This document shows positions 48,960 to 62,791 of a stretch of DNA of 64,000 nt, in pieces (within the stretch, counting starts at the first letter, position 1; each line of letters opens with the position of its first letter). The notes under the pieces were generated by a model. That model saw only the letters and a program-made list of their open reading frames with translations. It ran no database searches and had not been told where the DNA came from. A program made the translations under genes and the position numbers. Source of the stretch: Arcuatula senhousia (lineage: Eukaryota; Mollusca; Bivalvia; Mytilida; Mytilidae). The DNA lies in assembly GCA_963971305.1 (NCBI GenBank), contig OZ020303.1, positions 35,638,106-35,702,105 of the forward strand, in the 5' to 3' direction.

Positions 48960-49165
48960 TTGTTGAAAATTTTCGTAGCATTTTTTCTCAGCAAATACAT
49001 ATCAGAGTGACTAGAAATTTGGTATGATAATTCAGTGTGAGGTCCTTTATTGCGAGTATCAAAATGAGGTCTGTATAATAGCTACTTCCTGTTTACCGAC
49101 ATAGTTCATTTTGGGGGGAACAGGGGTATACTGAGTGAGCAGTAGCTCAGATTTGTTTTTTATAA
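48960..49165. repeat. Decayed ~170-bp-unit repeat
   Basis: GAAATTTGGTATGATAATTC, GAGGTCCTTTATTGCGAG and CTTCCTGTTTACCGAC are the standard word order of mollusc elements of this kind. A partial copy sits at 48595-48690. Confidence 0.45.
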
Positions 49166-49252
49166 TTTGATTTACATGTAATGTTTTTACAGGTACATGT
49201 ATGTGTACATACTTAGTATATCAAGTTTGTTACTTTATATTTATATGCTTTT

Positions 49253-49688
49253 TTAGCTCACCTGACCCGAAGGGTCATGTGAGCTATTGTCATCACTTGG
49301 CGTCCGTCGTCCGTAAACTTTTTAAAACGTTAACTCCTCTGACACCATAAGTCCAATTGCAACCAAACTTGGTATGGTTGTTCATTAGCATTCGGTGCTT
49401 AGAACTGATGTGGGGATTTTTGATTGGTCGTAAAACATGGCCGCTGTGGCTAAAAATAGAACATTAGGTTAAACTGCTTTTTTTTTGCAAATAACTCAAA
49501 AAGGGTGACAGATTTTTAGATTTTGATTGAGAACAAAAGTGATCAGCACCTTTAGATCCACCATATTGACAGATGACCCCCTTATCAATCTTATGACCCT
49601 TTCAACGTTAAATAGATTTTGCCTTATAACCTTTACTTCAGGCACATATGTCAGGTGAGCGATTCAGGCTCCTGGGAGCCTCTTGTTT
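49253..49688. mobile_element. 436-bp element with perfect 11-bp inverted ends
   Basis: GCTCACCTGAC (49256-49266) and GTCAGGTGAGC (49650-49660) are exact complements. The left end continues CCGAAGGGTCATGTGAGCTA and CTTGGCGTCCGTCGTCCG. The right ends GGAGCCTCTTG. This is a familiar, very abundant type of mollusc repeat. No coding. Confidence 0.8.
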
Positions 49689-49715
49689 TATTTTAGTTTA
49701 TTTTCTTCTTTTCAG

Positions 49716-49836
49716 AATAGATGGAGTATTTGGAATAAAAAACTTGCTTACCACCAAAAAATGCACCAGTTATGAAGCCCTCTTACCAAAAAGTATACAC
49801 AAGCAAATAATGCAAAACCAGCGCAAGCCATGTTAG
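49716..49836 (+). CDS. Candidate terminal exon of the unrecognised gene
   Basis: After an acceptor (TTTTCTTCTTTTCAG) one frame reads IDGVFGIKNLLTTKK, then YEALLPKSIHKQIMQ, and a TAG at 49834-49836. AATAAA follows at 49872 and 49973. Its composition is protein-like. Its phase does not join directly to the exon at 47509-47574, so an exon would be missing between them, or the call is wrong. The exon starts 28 bp after the element at 49253-49688. Confidence 0.25.
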
Positions 49837-50469
49837 ACATTTTTTTGGGATTGAAATACTAATAGACTTTAAATAAAATTATAAGTAAAGAAAGATAACT
49901 CTTACACATTATTAATTTACTCAACAGAAGATAATCTTGATCAGTTACATGTGATTTTGAGTAATTATGTACAATAAAATGTATGGTTATAAGTTACACA
50001 TTTTTTTATTTTGTCTCAGTTAATATTCGTTCAGTTATTGTGTTGTCATTTTTCACTAAAGTTGGTCCTAAAAGAAGTTTTGTTTGTGCATACAATGCAC
50101 ATGAAGTACATGTACATATGATTTTAATTGGTGCTTACTAAAATATAGGATATCTGCATACTAATAAAGAGTAGGTATTTGCTCAGTTTTTGATTTGAAA
50201 CTCAGATTTCTGATTTTTTGGAAAATTGATGTCATGGTTTTGTACAGGTATGAAGTATCAAAATGGTGTTTTCAACAATAAGTAATTTTGAATTTAATGT
50301 GTTGTATAGATAAAAAAGGTAACTTAGTAAGAATTAATAGTTGACCAATACGAATGCTGTTGAAAGTACCCCCAAAATTAGGTAACAATCACTTGAAATG
50401 GTAACAGTAACCCAAAGTATCAGTTTACTAGATTCCATATACAAATATGAATTAGTATTTTTTTATTAT
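49837..50469. other. Non-coding interior of the 21-kb element
   Basis: AT-rich, no repeat or coding recognised apart from the possible polyadenylation signals noted for the exon before it. Confidence 0.4.
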
Positions 50470-50890
50470 AATACCTCATGCAACTTTGTTGCCGAAGGTA
50501 TAATGTTTTTGAATGGTTAGTCATGCAGTCCGTCTGTGATCATAGTTTGTGAACACAACTCCTCTGAAACTTCTAAACATAAGTTAACGAAACTTGGTAT
50601 GCAAGAAAAACATCATATGTAATTGACTGTTGTGCACATTTCCAGGATTTTTTTATTGCCAATTTTGGTGTAAGTTATGGCTCTTTGAACTAAGAAACTT
50701 TGGTGCGGAAAAATCCTGATTCAACAGCTTGTGGACGCAAGTCCTCTGACTGAAACTTTTGAACGTAAGTTGACGAAACTTGGTATGCAAGATGTATTAA
50801 AACCATATATATTTGTGCATATTATCATAAACTTTTTATCTTCAATTCCTTATACCTTGAGGATAATATTGGAGTATGTGAGCGTAATTT
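50470..50890. repeat. Diverged two-unit relative of the 17429-18171 element
   Basis: ATACCTCATGCAACTTTGTT and AAGGTATAATGTTTTTGA at the left, then GTGAACACAACTCCTCTG and GTGGACGCAAGTCCTCTG, each followed by AACTTGGTATGCAAGA, match the element at 17.4 kb. The right end is not clear. Confidence 0.7.
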
Positions 50891-52526
50891 TTCATATATT
50901 ATTATCGTTTAATTGCACTGCTAGATGTACATTTGAGAAATGGACTAGACTTTTCACATATATGTGTTTTTGGTCGGATTTCAAGGAGTTAAAAATACGG
51001 GTTATTAAATGGTGAGCGGCGGACTGGCGTGGAAGAAGTTTGCGTTACAGTTTTCTCAGCAACTACTAATCATTATCAAAAACCATACACCCGTTAAATC
51101 GTTTGAACCAACTGACTTCCTTTTGCCAGCGGTAAACTTTAGCATGGCAGTCAGTTTAGTCGGTTTAGGAAAGTTCAAACCACCGACCATGCAGGGTTGG
51201 AAATTGATCAACTGAATAACATACAGCCGCATCTGTGTTGCAACAAACATGAACTTCTTGCCTTTCTGAAACACGCTCATTACGATTTTATAGTTTGCGT
51301 TGCTTTTCGTTTGTCTACTGGTTCTGTCTCTGTATAGTATAGTAGTACTTAAACTCAAGCATGTTTGGTTTTGCGATTTATAATTTAATACGTATCCATA
51401 TATGTTACTCGATTTTAAAATATATTCCGAACATAATAAAATATTTCCAAAATAAATAAAAAATAAAAAAAAAAACGACAACTTTGGTAATGATGAACGC
51501 AGGTTTCAAGAGTTCATTTACTCATCATCAGCACCCCTACCCAAAAATACGAATGATCGTTTATAAAACTCGAAATATGATCCGGTCGAGGCAATGTACT
51601 TGAGCAAGGAAAGCCTGTGTTGGGTTTGAATAAATATTCTAAATTAATTTGTATTTGTTCTTTTTAAGAACAAATTTCACTCTCCTCTGAGGATAACGAT
51701 GTCTTTAAACGATTCAATTTGATCATGTTTCATTAAAATTTCTGGATGATGGCATTATTTAATATCGCTTGTTGTTTTATTGAATTACTATCAATGTTCC
51801 GACTGGCAAAATGACTGGCGGGTACAGGGACATGCCTTTATATATATCAACATTTTGTTCATAGTGCCATGTGGGAGAAAAACAGCGCGGCGAGTTTATC
51901 AAAGGAACAACTCAGTTTGCAATATTTTGGGAATCATTGACTACAGTCTAGCATTGTATTACCAATAAAGAACAGTTGAAATAAAAGTTGTACGACTTTA
52001 GGATCTATTTTATTCCTTTCGTTTCCAAAAGAGAAAAATACGCTAGGGCTAGAATTAGTTGCTATTGTCAAGATGATAGAATTCCTAACCATGCTAACCC
52101 CCTCCCCGCAAAAAATATTCAAAATCCATCAAGGGATTAAAAAACAACAGGTTTTGCGAAAAAAAGTTGTGTTTTGTATGAGATATTCCTATTTTTACGT
52201 TGAAAGTCTCGATTTTTTAACACCAAATTCAACAAGAGTAACGTCCCTTTAGCCGCCGTTCCAAACGTCACGCGGAATTTGGTGACGTTAACTCGAAATA
52301 ATAATAGATCCCGACCCCTTTGAGGACCAAAACAAGATGGCGTCTTTACTATAGAAATCTCCCGTAGACATGTAAATAAAGTGTCCGTGTGCCGACATAT
52401 AAGGGTTTCTATCACTATAACTATGTTGGACCGTCTTGGACGGCCGTGTTTTAAAAGATGGACATTATCTTTAAGGTATGTTTTGTGAAATGTTTACAAA
52501 ATCTCAAAAACATCGTGATCACAGAG
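50891..52526. other. Non-coding right part of the 21-kb element
   Basis: Frames at 51009-51215 (plus) and 51481-51056 (minus) overlap each other and match nothing I know. At 52240-52460 are TGACGTTAACTCG, AACAAGATGGCGTC (YY1-like) and ATGGACATTATCTTTAAG before a GTATGT donor at 52459. This has a promoter/first-exon look but no further support. Confidence 0.3.
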
Positions 52527-54441
52527 AGGGTGACCCGGAGTATAGTACTTGCTAGATGCTGGTGTTTCAAATGACAATAAGCACTAGCCTGTGCTTGGAG
52601 AGAGGACGTTACCCCAACACAACACGAAACAAATAATGCAGAAAAGTAGTAAAAACAGAAGAAGTATGCAGAGATAAAAAAATCAACGGAAATCTTCCCT
52701 GGTCCTTGCTATGTGCCAGTGTTTCGAATAACAATTAGCACTAGCCTGTGCTAGGAGAGAGGACCGAACTACAACACGGATACAGTAATATAGAGGGTAA
52801 CTGAAGATTAAAGAAGTTTGCGGAGATCATAAAGATATATGGAAATCTTTACTGGTACTTGTTATGTGCCAGTATTTCGAATAACAATTAGCACTAGCCT
52901 GTGCTAGGAGAGAGGACCGAACTACAACACGGATACAGTAATATAGAGGGTAACTGAAGATTAAAGAGGTTTGCGGAGATCATAAAGATATATGGAAATC
53001 TTTACTGGTACTTGTTATGTGCCAGTATTTCGAATAACAATTAGCACTAGCCTGTGCTAGGAGAGAGGACCGGACTGCAACGCCAAGGCGGTGATACAAA
53101 GAAATACTAAAGACAGAGAAGAAATATACATGTAGAGATCGACATTATTATGGGCATCTTCCTTGGTACTTGCTATGTGCTGGTGTTCGAAATGACAATT
53201 AGCACTAGCCTGTGCTAGGAGAGAAGACCGCAAAGCAACACAGAAACTGCTAAACAGTGAAACCTGTTTGATATCAAAGGAGTGGGTTTTAATATCAAAC
53301 CCTTATATCGACATTCAATACACAACGCAAGTCCTGTGCTACATGTACACGGTAAGTTACGTAAAGTTTTGTGTTTGAATTTTTTTTACTCAAAAAGACT
53401 TTATAAACTGTGCCGGCTCCACAAATTCAATCAAATAACAAAATTGAAAAAGATCAAAGCTCAATTCTTACCTCAGACTTCTGACATCTTCAAACTTTGA
53501 TTTGGTAACATAAAAGGTATGACGTTTTTATCTTCTGCACGAAAAGCACGTGCTAAATCGTGGTAAAAAGTACATTTACCTTACTATTTTTAGATACGGA
53601 TTTTCCATGTTTAAAATCATCTTCAATCCCCTCCCCCATTTTCCCGATCTAATAAAAATCTACCCCCCCCCCCCCCTTTTTACAAAACAGAATCCCAATC
53701 AAATCACTACCAGGCAACATAAATTCCCTTTTCTACCTCCGTCTAATAAAAATCAACCCACTCACGTACTGTATTTTATTTTCTCGTAATAAAAAATACT
53801 CAACAACATATTTTAGGTAAAAAATCTTATTTAAGTCATGCAAATTTCTTATATTTCACCACCTTTTAAGGGACTATTCAACGGTGGGGGCCAAATGACC
53901 CGGAAGTGATAAAAACGCATCCTTTAAGAGTCAGTAAATTATCTCCCCCTGATTGTGACAGGACAACATGTTAGCGCTTGGGATGCCTACACGTTAATCA
54001 ATATTGACGCTTTGTTGTTTTAAGAGACTCCAATGTCAAATTCAGCTCTTCTCAATACGATGCCACTCATTAACTTCCGATCTTATAAAGAATCACAATC
54101 ACCTATATCTATGCCACTTCAGCTAAGAGTCAAAGAGCTATGGATATCATACAATAGAAGATGCAGCAATGGTTACACCGAGAGGTTACACGTTGACGGA
54201 AATCTTCCCTAGCACTTGCTAGATGCTGGTGTTTCAAATGACAATTAGCACTAGCCTGTGCTTAGAGAGAGGACGTTACCCCAACACAACACGAAACAAA
54301 TAATGCAGAAAAGTAGCAAAAAACAGAAGAAGTATGCAGAGATAAAAAAATCAACGGAAATCTTCCCTGGTACTTGCTATGTGCGAGTATTTCGAATAAC
54401 AATTAGCACTAGCCTGTTCTAGGAGAGAGGACCGGACTACA

Positions 54442-55105
54442 GAAATAGAAATAGAAATAGCTTTATTCCAATTAAGGGCCCTATAATAGAGCATACAATT
54501 ACATATAAGTGATTATGACAATCTGTGACAGTAAATAAAATTATTATAACAGATTGATTAATAACAACAACTTAATAATTTTACGGGGGCAGAGCCAAGT
54601 AGTACATAATATGATACAGTTACATGTATGAAATATGCATGTATTTATTATGAGAATATTATTGAACAAATAAATCAGATCTTGCTATAAGCAAGTGACA
54701 TAAAGTTATGCTACAATATTTGATGTTCTTCTTAATTGAAGACTTTGATATATACATAATTTCCAAACTCTCTGAGCAAATCTAAATCCTCTTGTATAAA
54801 ACTCCAATTAAATTTTAAACTGTTTTGTAAATTATTATAGTTTTTGCAATAATGTAAAATCTTATTTGAAAAAATATCTCTAAATTCAGCATATAATGGA
54901 CATTCAATAATAAAATGTAATACGTCCTCTGTTTTATTCATAGTACAATATTGATATTTTTTTAATGATCTTTCAATATAATTTTTGAGTATCTGTCTGT
55001 CTCTATCCTTAAGGGATGTGCACTTATTCTGATCTTGCATAAAGCTTGTCGAGATCTAAAGTCTTTTAAATTTAAGTATTTTTCAAATCCAAATGTAGTT
55101 TTAAA
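54442..55105 (-). mobile_element. 5'-truncated LINE inserted in an R unit, ACTACA duplication
   Basis: ACTACA flanks it at 54436-54441 and 55106-55111, and closing the gap restores the R subunit (GGACCGGACTACAACACGG). Read on the minus strand it ends AATTGGAATAAAGC and (TATTTC)n, a LINE-type hexamer tail. It carries the last part of an RT ORF. Being inside one R unit only, it is younger than that unit's duplication. Confidence 0.9.
54732..55103 (-). pseudogene. C-terminal end of LINE RT ORF, frameshifted
   Basis: The minus strand reads KTTFGFEKYLNLKDF and CKIRISAHPLRIETDRYSK, then (shifted near 54985) the frame with CTMNKTEDVLHFIIECPLY, the His/Cys end of the knuckle, and FGNYVYIKVFN before the stop. 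The LINE at 23-27 kb has the matching FGYENYLTLISDF, FRISTHRLRIELGRY and IEDENHFLFHC, so the two are related. Confidence 0.8.
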
Positions 55106-58100
55106 ACTACAACACGGATACAGTAATATAGAGGGTAACTAAGATTAAAGAAGTTAGCGGAGATCATAAAGATAACGGAAATCTTTCCTAGTACTTGTTA
55201 TGTGCTGGTGTGATAACCAATTAGCACTAGCCTTTGCTAGGAGAGAGGACCGGACTGCAACGCCAAGGCGGTGATACAAAGAAATACTAAAGACAGAAAA
55301 GAAATATACATGTAGAGATCGACATTATTATAAGTATCTTCCCTGGTATTTGCTATGTGCTGGTGTTCGAAATGACAATTAGCACTAGCCTGTGCTAGGA
55401 GAGAGGACCAGACTGCAACACCAAGGCGGTGATACAAAGAAATACTAAAGACAGAGAAGAAATATACATGTAGAGATCGACATTATTATGGGCATCTTCC
55501 TTGGTACTTGCTATGTGCTGGTGTTGGAAATGACAATTAGCACTAGCCTGTGCTAGGAGAGAGGACCGGACTGCAACACCAATGCGGTGATACTAAGAAA
55601 AACTAAAGACAGAGAAGAAATATACATGTAGAGATCGACATTATTATGGGCTACTTGCTATGTGCTGGTGTTGAAAATGACAATTAGCACTAGCCTGTAC
55701 TAGGAGAGAAGATCGCAAACCAACACAGAAACTGCTAAACAGTGAAACCTGTTTATTATCAAAAGAGTGGGTTTTAATATCAAACCCTTATATCGCCATT
55801 CAATACACAACGTAAGTCCTGTGCTACATGTACTCGGTAAGTGTGTTAAAAATGTTACGTAAAGTTTTGTGTTTGAATTTTTTTTTACTCTAAAAGACTT
55901 TATAAACTGTGCCGGCTCCACAAATTCAATCAAATAACAAAATTGAAAAAGAACAAATCTCAATTCTTACCTCAGACTTCTGACATCTTCAAACTTTGAT
56001 TTGGTAACATAAAAGGTAAGACGGTTTTTTATCTTCTGCACGAAAAGCACGTGCCAAATCGTGGTAAAAAATATATTTACCTTACTATTTTTAGATATGG
56101 ATTTTCCATGTTTAAAATCATCTTCAATCCCCTCATCTAATAAAAATCTACCCACCCCCCCCCTTTTTACAAAACAGAATCCCAACCAAATCACTACCAG
56201 GCAAAATAAATTCCCATTCCTACCTCCGTATAATAAAAATAAACCCACACACATACTGTATTTTATTTTCTCGTAATAAAAAAACAGCAACGTATTTTAC
56301 GTAAAAAATCTTATTTAAGTCATGCAAATTTCTTATATTTCACCACCTTTTAAGGGACTATTCAACGGAGGGGCCAAATGACCCGGAAGTGATAAAAACG
56401 CATCCTTTAAGAGTCAGTAAATTATCTCCCCCTGATTGTGACAGGACAACATGTTAGCGCTTGGAATGCCTACAGGTTAATCAAAATTGACGCTTTGTTG
56501 TTTTAAAAGACGCTAATGTCAAATTCAACTCTTCTCAATACGATGCCACTCATTAACTTCCGATCTGATAAAGAATCGCAATCACCTATATCTATGCCAG
56601 TACAGCTAAGAGTCAAAGAGCTATGGATATCATACATTAGAAGATGCAGCAATGGTTACACCGAGAGGTTACACGTTGACGGAAATCTTCCCTAGTACTT
56701 GCTGCTGGTGTTTCAAATGACAATTAGCACTAGCCTGTGCTTGGAGAGAAGACGTAACCCCAATACAACACGATTAAAATAATACAGAAAAGTAGCGAAA
56801 ACAGAAGAAGTATGCAGAGATAACAAATTCAACGGAAATCTTCCCTGGTACTTGCTATGTGCCGGTGTTTCGAATAACAATTAGCACTAGCCTGTGCTAG
56901 GAGAGAGGACCGAACTACAACACGGATACAGTAATATAGAGGGTAACTAAGATTAAATCATAAATTAAGATAACGGAAATCTTTCCTCGTACTTGTTATG
57001 TGCTGGTGTGATAACCAATTAGCACTAGCCTGTGCTAGGAGAGAGGACCGGACTGCAACGCCAAGGCGGTGATACTAAAAAAGACTAAAGACAGAGAAGA
57101 AATATACATGTAGAGATCGACATTATTATGGGCATCTTCCCTGGTACTTGCTATGTGCTGGTGTTGGAAATTCCAATTAGCACTAGCCTGTGCTAGGAGA
57201 GAAGACCGCAAAGCAACACAGAAACTGCTAAACAGTGAAACCTGTTTGCTATCAAAGGAGTGGGTTTTAATATCAAACCCTTATATCGACATTCAATACA
57301 CAACGCAAGTCCTGTGCTACATGTAAGTGTGTTAAATATGTTACGTAAAGTTTTGTGTTTGAATTTTTTACTAAAAAAGACTTTATAAACTGTGCCGGCT
57401 CCACAAATTCAATCAAATAACAAAATTGAAAAAGATCAAATCTCAATTCTTACCTCAGACTTCTGACATCTTCAAACTTTGATTTGGTAACATAAAAGGT
57501 AAGACGGTTTTTTATCTTCTGCACGAAAAGCACGTGCCAAATCGTGGTAAAAAGTACATTTACCTTACTATTTTTAGATACGGATTTTCCATGTTTAAAA
57601 TCATCTTCAGTCCCCTCCCCCATTTTCCCGATCTTATAAAAATCTACCCCCCCCCTTTTTACAAAACAGAATCCCAACCAAATCACTACCAGGCAACATA
57701 AATTAGCATTTCTACCTCCGTATAATAAAAATCAACCGACTCACGTACTGTATTTTATTTTCTCGTAATAAAAAAAAACAACAACATATTTTAGGTAAAA
57801 AATCTTATTTAAGTCATGCAAATTTCTTATATTTCACCACCTTTTAAGGGACTATTCAACGGAGGGGGCCAAATGACCCGGAAGTGATAAAAACGCATCC
57901 TTTAAGAGTCAGTAAATTATCTCCCCCTGATTGTGACAGGACAACATGTTAGCGCATGGGATGCCTACACGTTAATCAATATTGACGCTTTGTTGTTTTA
58001 AGAGACTCCAATGTCAAATTCAGCTCTTCTCAATACGATGCCACTCATTAACTTCCGATCTTATAAAGAATCGCAATCACCTATATCTATGCCAGTTCAG

Positions 58101-61100
58101 CTAAGAGTCAAAGAGCTATGGATATCATACATTAGAAGATGCAACAATGGTTACACCGAGAGGTTACACGTTGACGGAAATCTTCCCTAGTACTTGCTAG
58201 ATGCTGGTGTTTCAAATGACAATTAGCACTAGCCTGTGCTTGGAGTGAGGACGTTACCCCAACACAACACGAAACAAATAATGCAGAAAAGTAGCAAAAA
58301 CAGAAGAAGTATGCAGAGATAAAAAAATCAACGGAAATCTTCCCTGGTAATTGCTATGTGCCAGTGTTTCGAATAACAATTAGCACTAGCCTGTGCTAGG
58401 AGAGAGGACCGGACTACAACACGGATACAGTCATATTGAGGGTAACTGAAGATTAAAGAAGTTTGCGGAGATCATAAAGATATACGGAAATCTATCCTGG
58501 TACTTGTTATGTGCTGGTGTGATAACCAATTAGCACTAGCCTGTGCTAGGAGAGAGGACCGGACTGCAACGCCAAGGCGGTGATACAAAGAAATACTAAA
58601 GACAGAGAAGAAATATACATGTAGAGATCGACATTATTATGGGCAACTTCCCTGGAACTTGCTATGTGTTGGTGTTCGAAATGACAATTAGCACTAGTCT
58701 GTGCTAGGAGAGAGGACCGGACTGCAACACCAAGGCGGTGATACAAAGAAATACTTAAGACAGAGAAGAAATATACATGTAGAGATCGACATTATTATGG
58801 GCATCTTCCCTGGTACTTGCTATGTGCTGGTGATGGAAATGACAATTAGCACTAGCCTGTGCTAGGAGAGAAGACCGCAAAGCAACACAGAAACTGCTAA
58901 ACAGTGAAACCTGTTTGCTATCAAAGGAGTGGGTTTTAATATCAAACCCTTATATCGACATTCAATACACAACGTAAGTCCTGTGCTACATGTACACGGT
59001 AAGTTACGTAAAGTTTTGTGTTTGATTTTTTTTCACTCAAAAAGACTTTATAAACTGTGCCGGCTCCACAAATTCAATCAAATAACAAAATTGAAAAAGA
59101 TCAAATCTCAATTCTTACCTCAGACTTCTGACATCTTCAAACTTTGATTTGGTAACATAAAAGGTATGACGTTTTTATAATCTGCACGAAAAGCACGTGC
59201 CAAATCGTGGTAAAAAGTACATTTACCTTACTGTTTTTAGATACGGATTTTCCATGTTTAAAATCATCTTCAATCCCCTCCCCCATTTTTCCGATCTAAT
59301 AAAAATCTAACCCCCCCCCTTTTACAAAACAGAATCCCAACCAAATCACTACCAGGCAACATAAATTCCCATTTCTACCTCCGTATAATGAAAATCAACC
59401 CACTCACGTACTGTATTTTATTTTCTCGTAATAAAAAAAAACCAACAACATATTTTAGGTAAAAAATCTTATTAAAGTCATGCAAATTTCTTATATTTCA
59501 CCACCTTTTAAGGGACTATTCAACGGAGGGGCCAAATGACCCGGAAGTGATAAAATCGCATCCTTTAAGAGTCAGTAAATTATCTCCCCCTGATTGTGAC
59601 AGGACAACATGTTAGCGCTTGGGATGCCTACACGTTAATCAATATTGACGCTTTGTTGTTTTAAGAGACTCCAATGTCAAATTCAGCTCTTCTCAATACG
59701 ATGCCACTCATTAACTCCCGATCTTATAAAGAATCGCAATCACCTATATCTATGCCAGTTCAGCTAAGAGTCAAAGAGCTATGGATATCATACATTAGAA
59801 GATGCAGCAATGGTTACACCGAGAGGTTACACGTTGACGGAAATCTTCCCTAGTACTTGCTAGATGCTGGTGTTTCAAATGACAATTAGCACTAGCCTGT
59901 GCTTGGAGAGAGGACGTTACCCCGACACAACACGAAACAAATAATGCAGAAAAGTAGCAAAAACAGAAGAAGTATGCAGAGATAAAAAAATCAACGGAAA
60001 TCTTCCCTGGTAATTGCTATGTGCCAGTGTTTCGAATAACAATTAGCACTAGCCTGTGCTAGGAGAGAGGACCGGACTACAACACGGATACAGTCATATT
60101 GAGGGTAACTGAAGATTAAAGAAGTTTGCGGAGATCATAAAGATATATGGAAATCTTTCCTGGTACTTGTTATGTGCTGGTGTGATAACCAATTAGCACT
60201 AGCCTGTGCTAGGAGAGAGGACCGGACTGCAACGCCAAGGCGGTGATACAAAGAAATACTAAAGACAGAGAAGAAATATACATGTACAGATCGACATTAT
60301 TATGGGCATCTTCCTTGGTACTTGCTATGTGCTGGTGTTCGAAATGACAATTAGCACTAGCCTGTGCTAGGAGAGAAGACCGCAAAGCAACACAGAAACT
60401 GCTAAACAGTGAAACCTGTTTGCTATCAAAGGAGTGGGTTTTAATATCAAACCCTTATATCGACATTCAATACACAACGCAAGTCCTGTGCAACATGTAC
60501 ACGGTAAGTTACGTAAAGTTTTGTGTTTGATTTTTTTTTACTCAAAAAGACTTTATAAACTGTGCCGGCTCCACAAATTCAATCAAATAACAAAATTGAA
60601 AAAGATCAAATCTCAATTCTTACCTCAGACTTCTGACATCTTCAAACTTTGATTTGGTAACATAAAAGGTATGACGTTTTTATCTTCTGCACGAAAAGCA
60701 CGTGCAAAATCGTGGTAAAAAGTACATTTACCTTACTATTTTTAGATACGGATTTTCCATGTTTAAAATCATCTTCAATCCCCTCCCCCATTTTCCCGAT
60801 CTAATAAAAATCTACCCCCCTTTTACAAAACAGAATCTAAACCAAATCACTACCAGGCAACATAAATTCCCATTTCTACCTCCGTATAATGAAAATCAAC
60901 CCACTCACGTACTGTATTTTATTTTTTTGTAATAAAAAAATAAACCAACAACATATTTTAGGTAAAAAATCTTATTAAAGTCATGCAAATTTCTTATATT
61001 TCACCACCTTTTAAGGGACTATTCAACGGAGGGGCCAAATGACCCGGAAGTGATAAAATCGCATCCTTTAAGAGTCAGTAAATTATCTCCCCCTGATTGT

Positions 61101-62660
61101 GACAGGACAACATGTTAGCGCTTGGGATGCCTACACGTTAATCAATATTGACGCTTTGTTGTTTTAAGAGACTCCAATGTCAAATTCAGCTCTTCTCAAT
61201 ACGATGCCACTCATTAACTCCCGATCTTATAAAGAATCGCAATCACCTACCGGTATATCTATGCCAGTTCAGCTAAGAGTCAAAGAGCTATGGATATCAT
61301 ACATTAGAAGATGCAGCAATGGTTACACCGAGAGGTTACACGTTGACGGAAATCTTCCCTAGTACTTGCTAGATGCTGGTGTTTCAAATGACAATTAGCA
61401 CTAGCCTGTGCTTGGAGAGAGGACGTTACCCCGACACAACACGATACAAATAATGCAGAAAAGTAGCAAAAACAGAAGAAGTATGCAGAGATAAAAAAAT
61501 CAACGGAAATCTTCCCTGGTAATTGCTATGTGCCAGTGTTTCGAATAACAATTAGCACTAGCCTGTGCTAGGAGAGAGGACCGGACTACAACACGGATAC
61601 AGTCATATTGAGGGTAACTGAAGATTAAAGAAGTTTGCGGAGATCATAAAGATATATGGAAATCTTTCCTGGTACTTGTTATGTGCTGGTGTGATAACCA
61701 ATTAGCACTAGCCTGTGCTAGGAGAGAGGACCGGACTGCAACGCCAAGGCGGTGATACAAAGAAATACTAAAGACAGAGAAGAAATATACATGTACAGAT
61801 CGACATTATTATGGGCATCTTCCTTGGTACTTGCTATGTGCTGGTGTTCGAAATGACAATTAGCACTAGCCTGTGCTAGGAGAGAAGACCGCAAAGCAAC
61901 ACAGAAACTGCTAAACAGTGAAACCTGTTTGCTATCAAAGGAGTGGGTTTTAATATCAAACCCTTATATCGACATTCAATACACAACGCAAGTCCTGTGC
62001 TACATGTACACGGTAAGTTACGTAAAGTTTTGTGTTTGATTTTTTTTTTACTCAAAAAGACTTTATAAACTGTGCCGGCTCCACAAATTCAATCAAATAA
62101 CAAAATTGAAAAAGATCAAATCTCAATTCTTACATCAGACTTCTGACATCTTCAAACTTTGATTTGGTAACATAAAAGGTATGACGTTTTTATCTTCTGC
62201 ACGAAAAGCACGTGCCAAATCGTGGTAAAAAGTACATTTACCTTACTATTTTTAGATACGGATTTTCCATGTTTAAAATCATCTTCAATCCCCTCCCCCA
62301 TTTTCCCGATCTAATAAAAATCTACCCCCCCCCTTTTACAAAACAGAATCCAAACCAAATCACTACCAGGCAACATAAATTCCCATTTCTACCTCCGTAT
62401 AATGAAAATCAACCCACTCACGTACTGTATTTTATTTTCTTGTAATAAAAAAATTAACCAACAACATATTTTAGGTAAAAAAATCTTATTAAAGTCATGC
62501 AAATTTCTTATATTTCACCACCTTTTAAGGGACTATTCAACGGAGGGGCCAAATGACCCGGAAGTGATAAAATCGCATCCTTTAAGAGTCAGTAAATTAT
62601 CTCCCCCTGATTGTGACAGGACAACATGTTAGCGCTTGGGATGCCTACACGTTTATCAAT

Positions 62661-62791
62661 TATGGACTTTTAACGAGGTCAATACATTATATATGGACCT
62701 GTTAGGCATATATTGAACGAGGACGAAGTCCGAGGTCAATATATTCCTAACAGGTCCATATATAATGTATTGACAGAGTCAAAAGTCCATC
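62661..62791. repeat. 131-bp fold-back hairpin
   Basis: ATGGACTTTTAACGAGGTCA and TACATTATATATGGACCTGT pair with ACAGGTCCATATATAATGTA and TGACAGAGTCAAAAGTCCAT. The centre is CGAGGACGAAGTCCGAGG. The pairing is almost complete over about 55 bp per arm. The form is that of a small fold-back transposon. Confidence 0.85.

Larger units (their letters stand above)
31461..52542. mobile_element. 21.1-kb element with 16-bp TIRs and TA target duplication
   Basis: The left end is TACTCTGGGTCACCCT (31461-31476). The right end is AGGGTGACCCGGAGTA (52527-52542), its complement with one mismatch. Flanks are ...GTCCC-TA and TA-GTACTTGCTAG; removing the element and one TA gives CCCTAGTACTTGC, exactly the R consensus. 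The C-to-C distance across it (22,750 bp) minus 21,084 is 1,666, the size of a normal R unit. TA duplication and short TIRs recall Tc1/mariner-type transposition, but the size is far beyond that family and no transposase is visible. The contents are a 12.8-kb array, several small elements and candidate exons. Confidence 0.75.

Noticed and set aside
51056..51481. 141-residue minus-strand frame, overlapping a 68-residue plus-strand frame
   Set aside because: It begins with a poly-Phe/Leu stretch read from an A-rich tract, has no known motif and is opposed by an equally open frame. Not enough to call a gene.
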